Source of the DNA: Amaranthus tricolor
Lineage: Eukaryota; Streptophyta; Magnoliopsida; Caryophyllales; Amaranthaceae
NCBI RefSeq assembly: GCF_026212465.1
Contig: NC_080051.1
Coordinates: 19,183,905-19,247,904 of the forward strand
Length of the DNA: 64,000 nt
Reading direction: 5' to 3'
In this document: positions 63,501 through 64,000 of the stretch, in pieces
How positions within the stretch are numbered: position 1 is the first letter of the stretch
How the letters are laid out: each line of letters starts with the position of its first letter
The notes under the pieces: model-generated
Database searches by the model: none
What the model was told of the DNA's origin: nothing
The model's input: only the letters and a program-made list of their open reading frames with translations
Made by a program: the position numbers and the translations under genes

Positions 63501-64000
63501 TCATGTTAGCTTCATAAGTAACTCCTAAAATTTCAGTGTCGTATTCATAAGGCCACTTTGTATAGTGCAATAATATTAGTGCTATATATACTTATCTTGC
63601 AATCCAATACAACATTAGTAAACTAAGCATAAACATATGGACATTTGTTTTTTTGCAAAAAAATAGCCCGTGGCTAAGTTTGAGTTTTTTATGTACCTTA
63701 ATTTCGACAATAAATTGTAGACATCTTTACAAAAGGTTTTTTTACATCTTATTCCAGGACTTTGATGACTATCATCTGCTTTGAATGTAGGGAGAAATAG
63801 ATATATAATAATATGATTACGATATTGTATTATTCTGATCCTATTAAAATATCTTATTTTCGAGTCGGATAACTTTTTGTTTTAGTTCTTCGATAAGGCC
63901 ACTTTGTTCCTCAAGCAACTTTATTTAGCTATTTTTTCTTTTTCTTTTTTTAAGGGATCACTTAGCTTTGGTTTTGTTCCCCAAACAATGTGGGATGAAA
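63501..64000. other. AT-rich DNA, nothing recognised
   Basis: Right edge of the window. It may include the rest of the copia relic but nothing readable. Confidence 0.45.

Overview
This looks like nuclear DNA of a flowering plant, most probably a eudicot. The genes are interrupted by GT-AG introns, the intergenic DNA is strongly AT-rich and full of simple repeats, and nearly every large block is a plant-type transposable element (hAT, Mutator, copia, LINE, Stowaway, solo LTRs). I cannot name the species. Some repeat families look familiar from Caryophyllales, but that is only an impression.

Three host genes can be supported. (1) A PPR-type gene on the + strand (4569-9450 region, two exons, 3.4-kb intron), resembling the chloroplast PPR protein family of Arabidopsis At2g30100. 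It carries an in-frame stop in exon 1, a frameshift and a second stop near its end, so it reads as a decaying copy. (2) A complete nine-exon LRR receptor-like kinase on the - strand (19077 to 15129, 693 aa, all splice phases consistent) of the MRH1/MDIS1-like type, with a kinase domain that lacks several catalytic residues. (3) An intact single-exon glutaredoxin-like protein with four C-terminal CxxC pairs (60716 to 59865, - strand).

The rest is mobile DNA. A hAT transposon with 8-bp target-site duplications (35915-44604) has a broken transposase and contains a nested, nearly pristine copia retrotransposon (36432-41461: one LTR difference in 221 bp, uninterrupted gag-pol, 5-bp TSD). A second hAT (52094-58108) has an intact 607-aa transposase with a visible BED finger and DDE residues. 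Two copies of a third, non-autonomous hAT-like element (7557-8498 and 33975-34944) each have a perfect 8-bp TSD. All three hAT families carry long family-specific GC-rich subterminal repeats built on a CCGA/CCGAAC word. A Pack-MULE (48361-49411, 9-bp TSD) holds a piece of an auxilin-like gene. There are also three solo LTRs with perfect 5-bp TSDs, a long-TIR MULE MITE, Stowaway and other MITEs, LINE and copia relics, a CACTA-like region, minisatellites and (TA)n tracts up to about 410 bp.

Layout: 0-4.5 kb repeats; 4.6-9.5 kb PPR pseudogene with a TE-filled intron; 9.6-13.9 kb repeats; 15.1-19.1 kb RLK; 19.4-35.9 kb repeat desert; 35.9-44.6 kb hAT with nested copia; 44.6-52 kb solo LTR, Pack-MULE and MITEs; 52.1-58.1 kb hAT; 59.9-60.7 kb glutaredoxin-like gene; 61-64 kb MITE and copia relic. 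The host genes show no functional link to one another. What unites the window is layered transposition.
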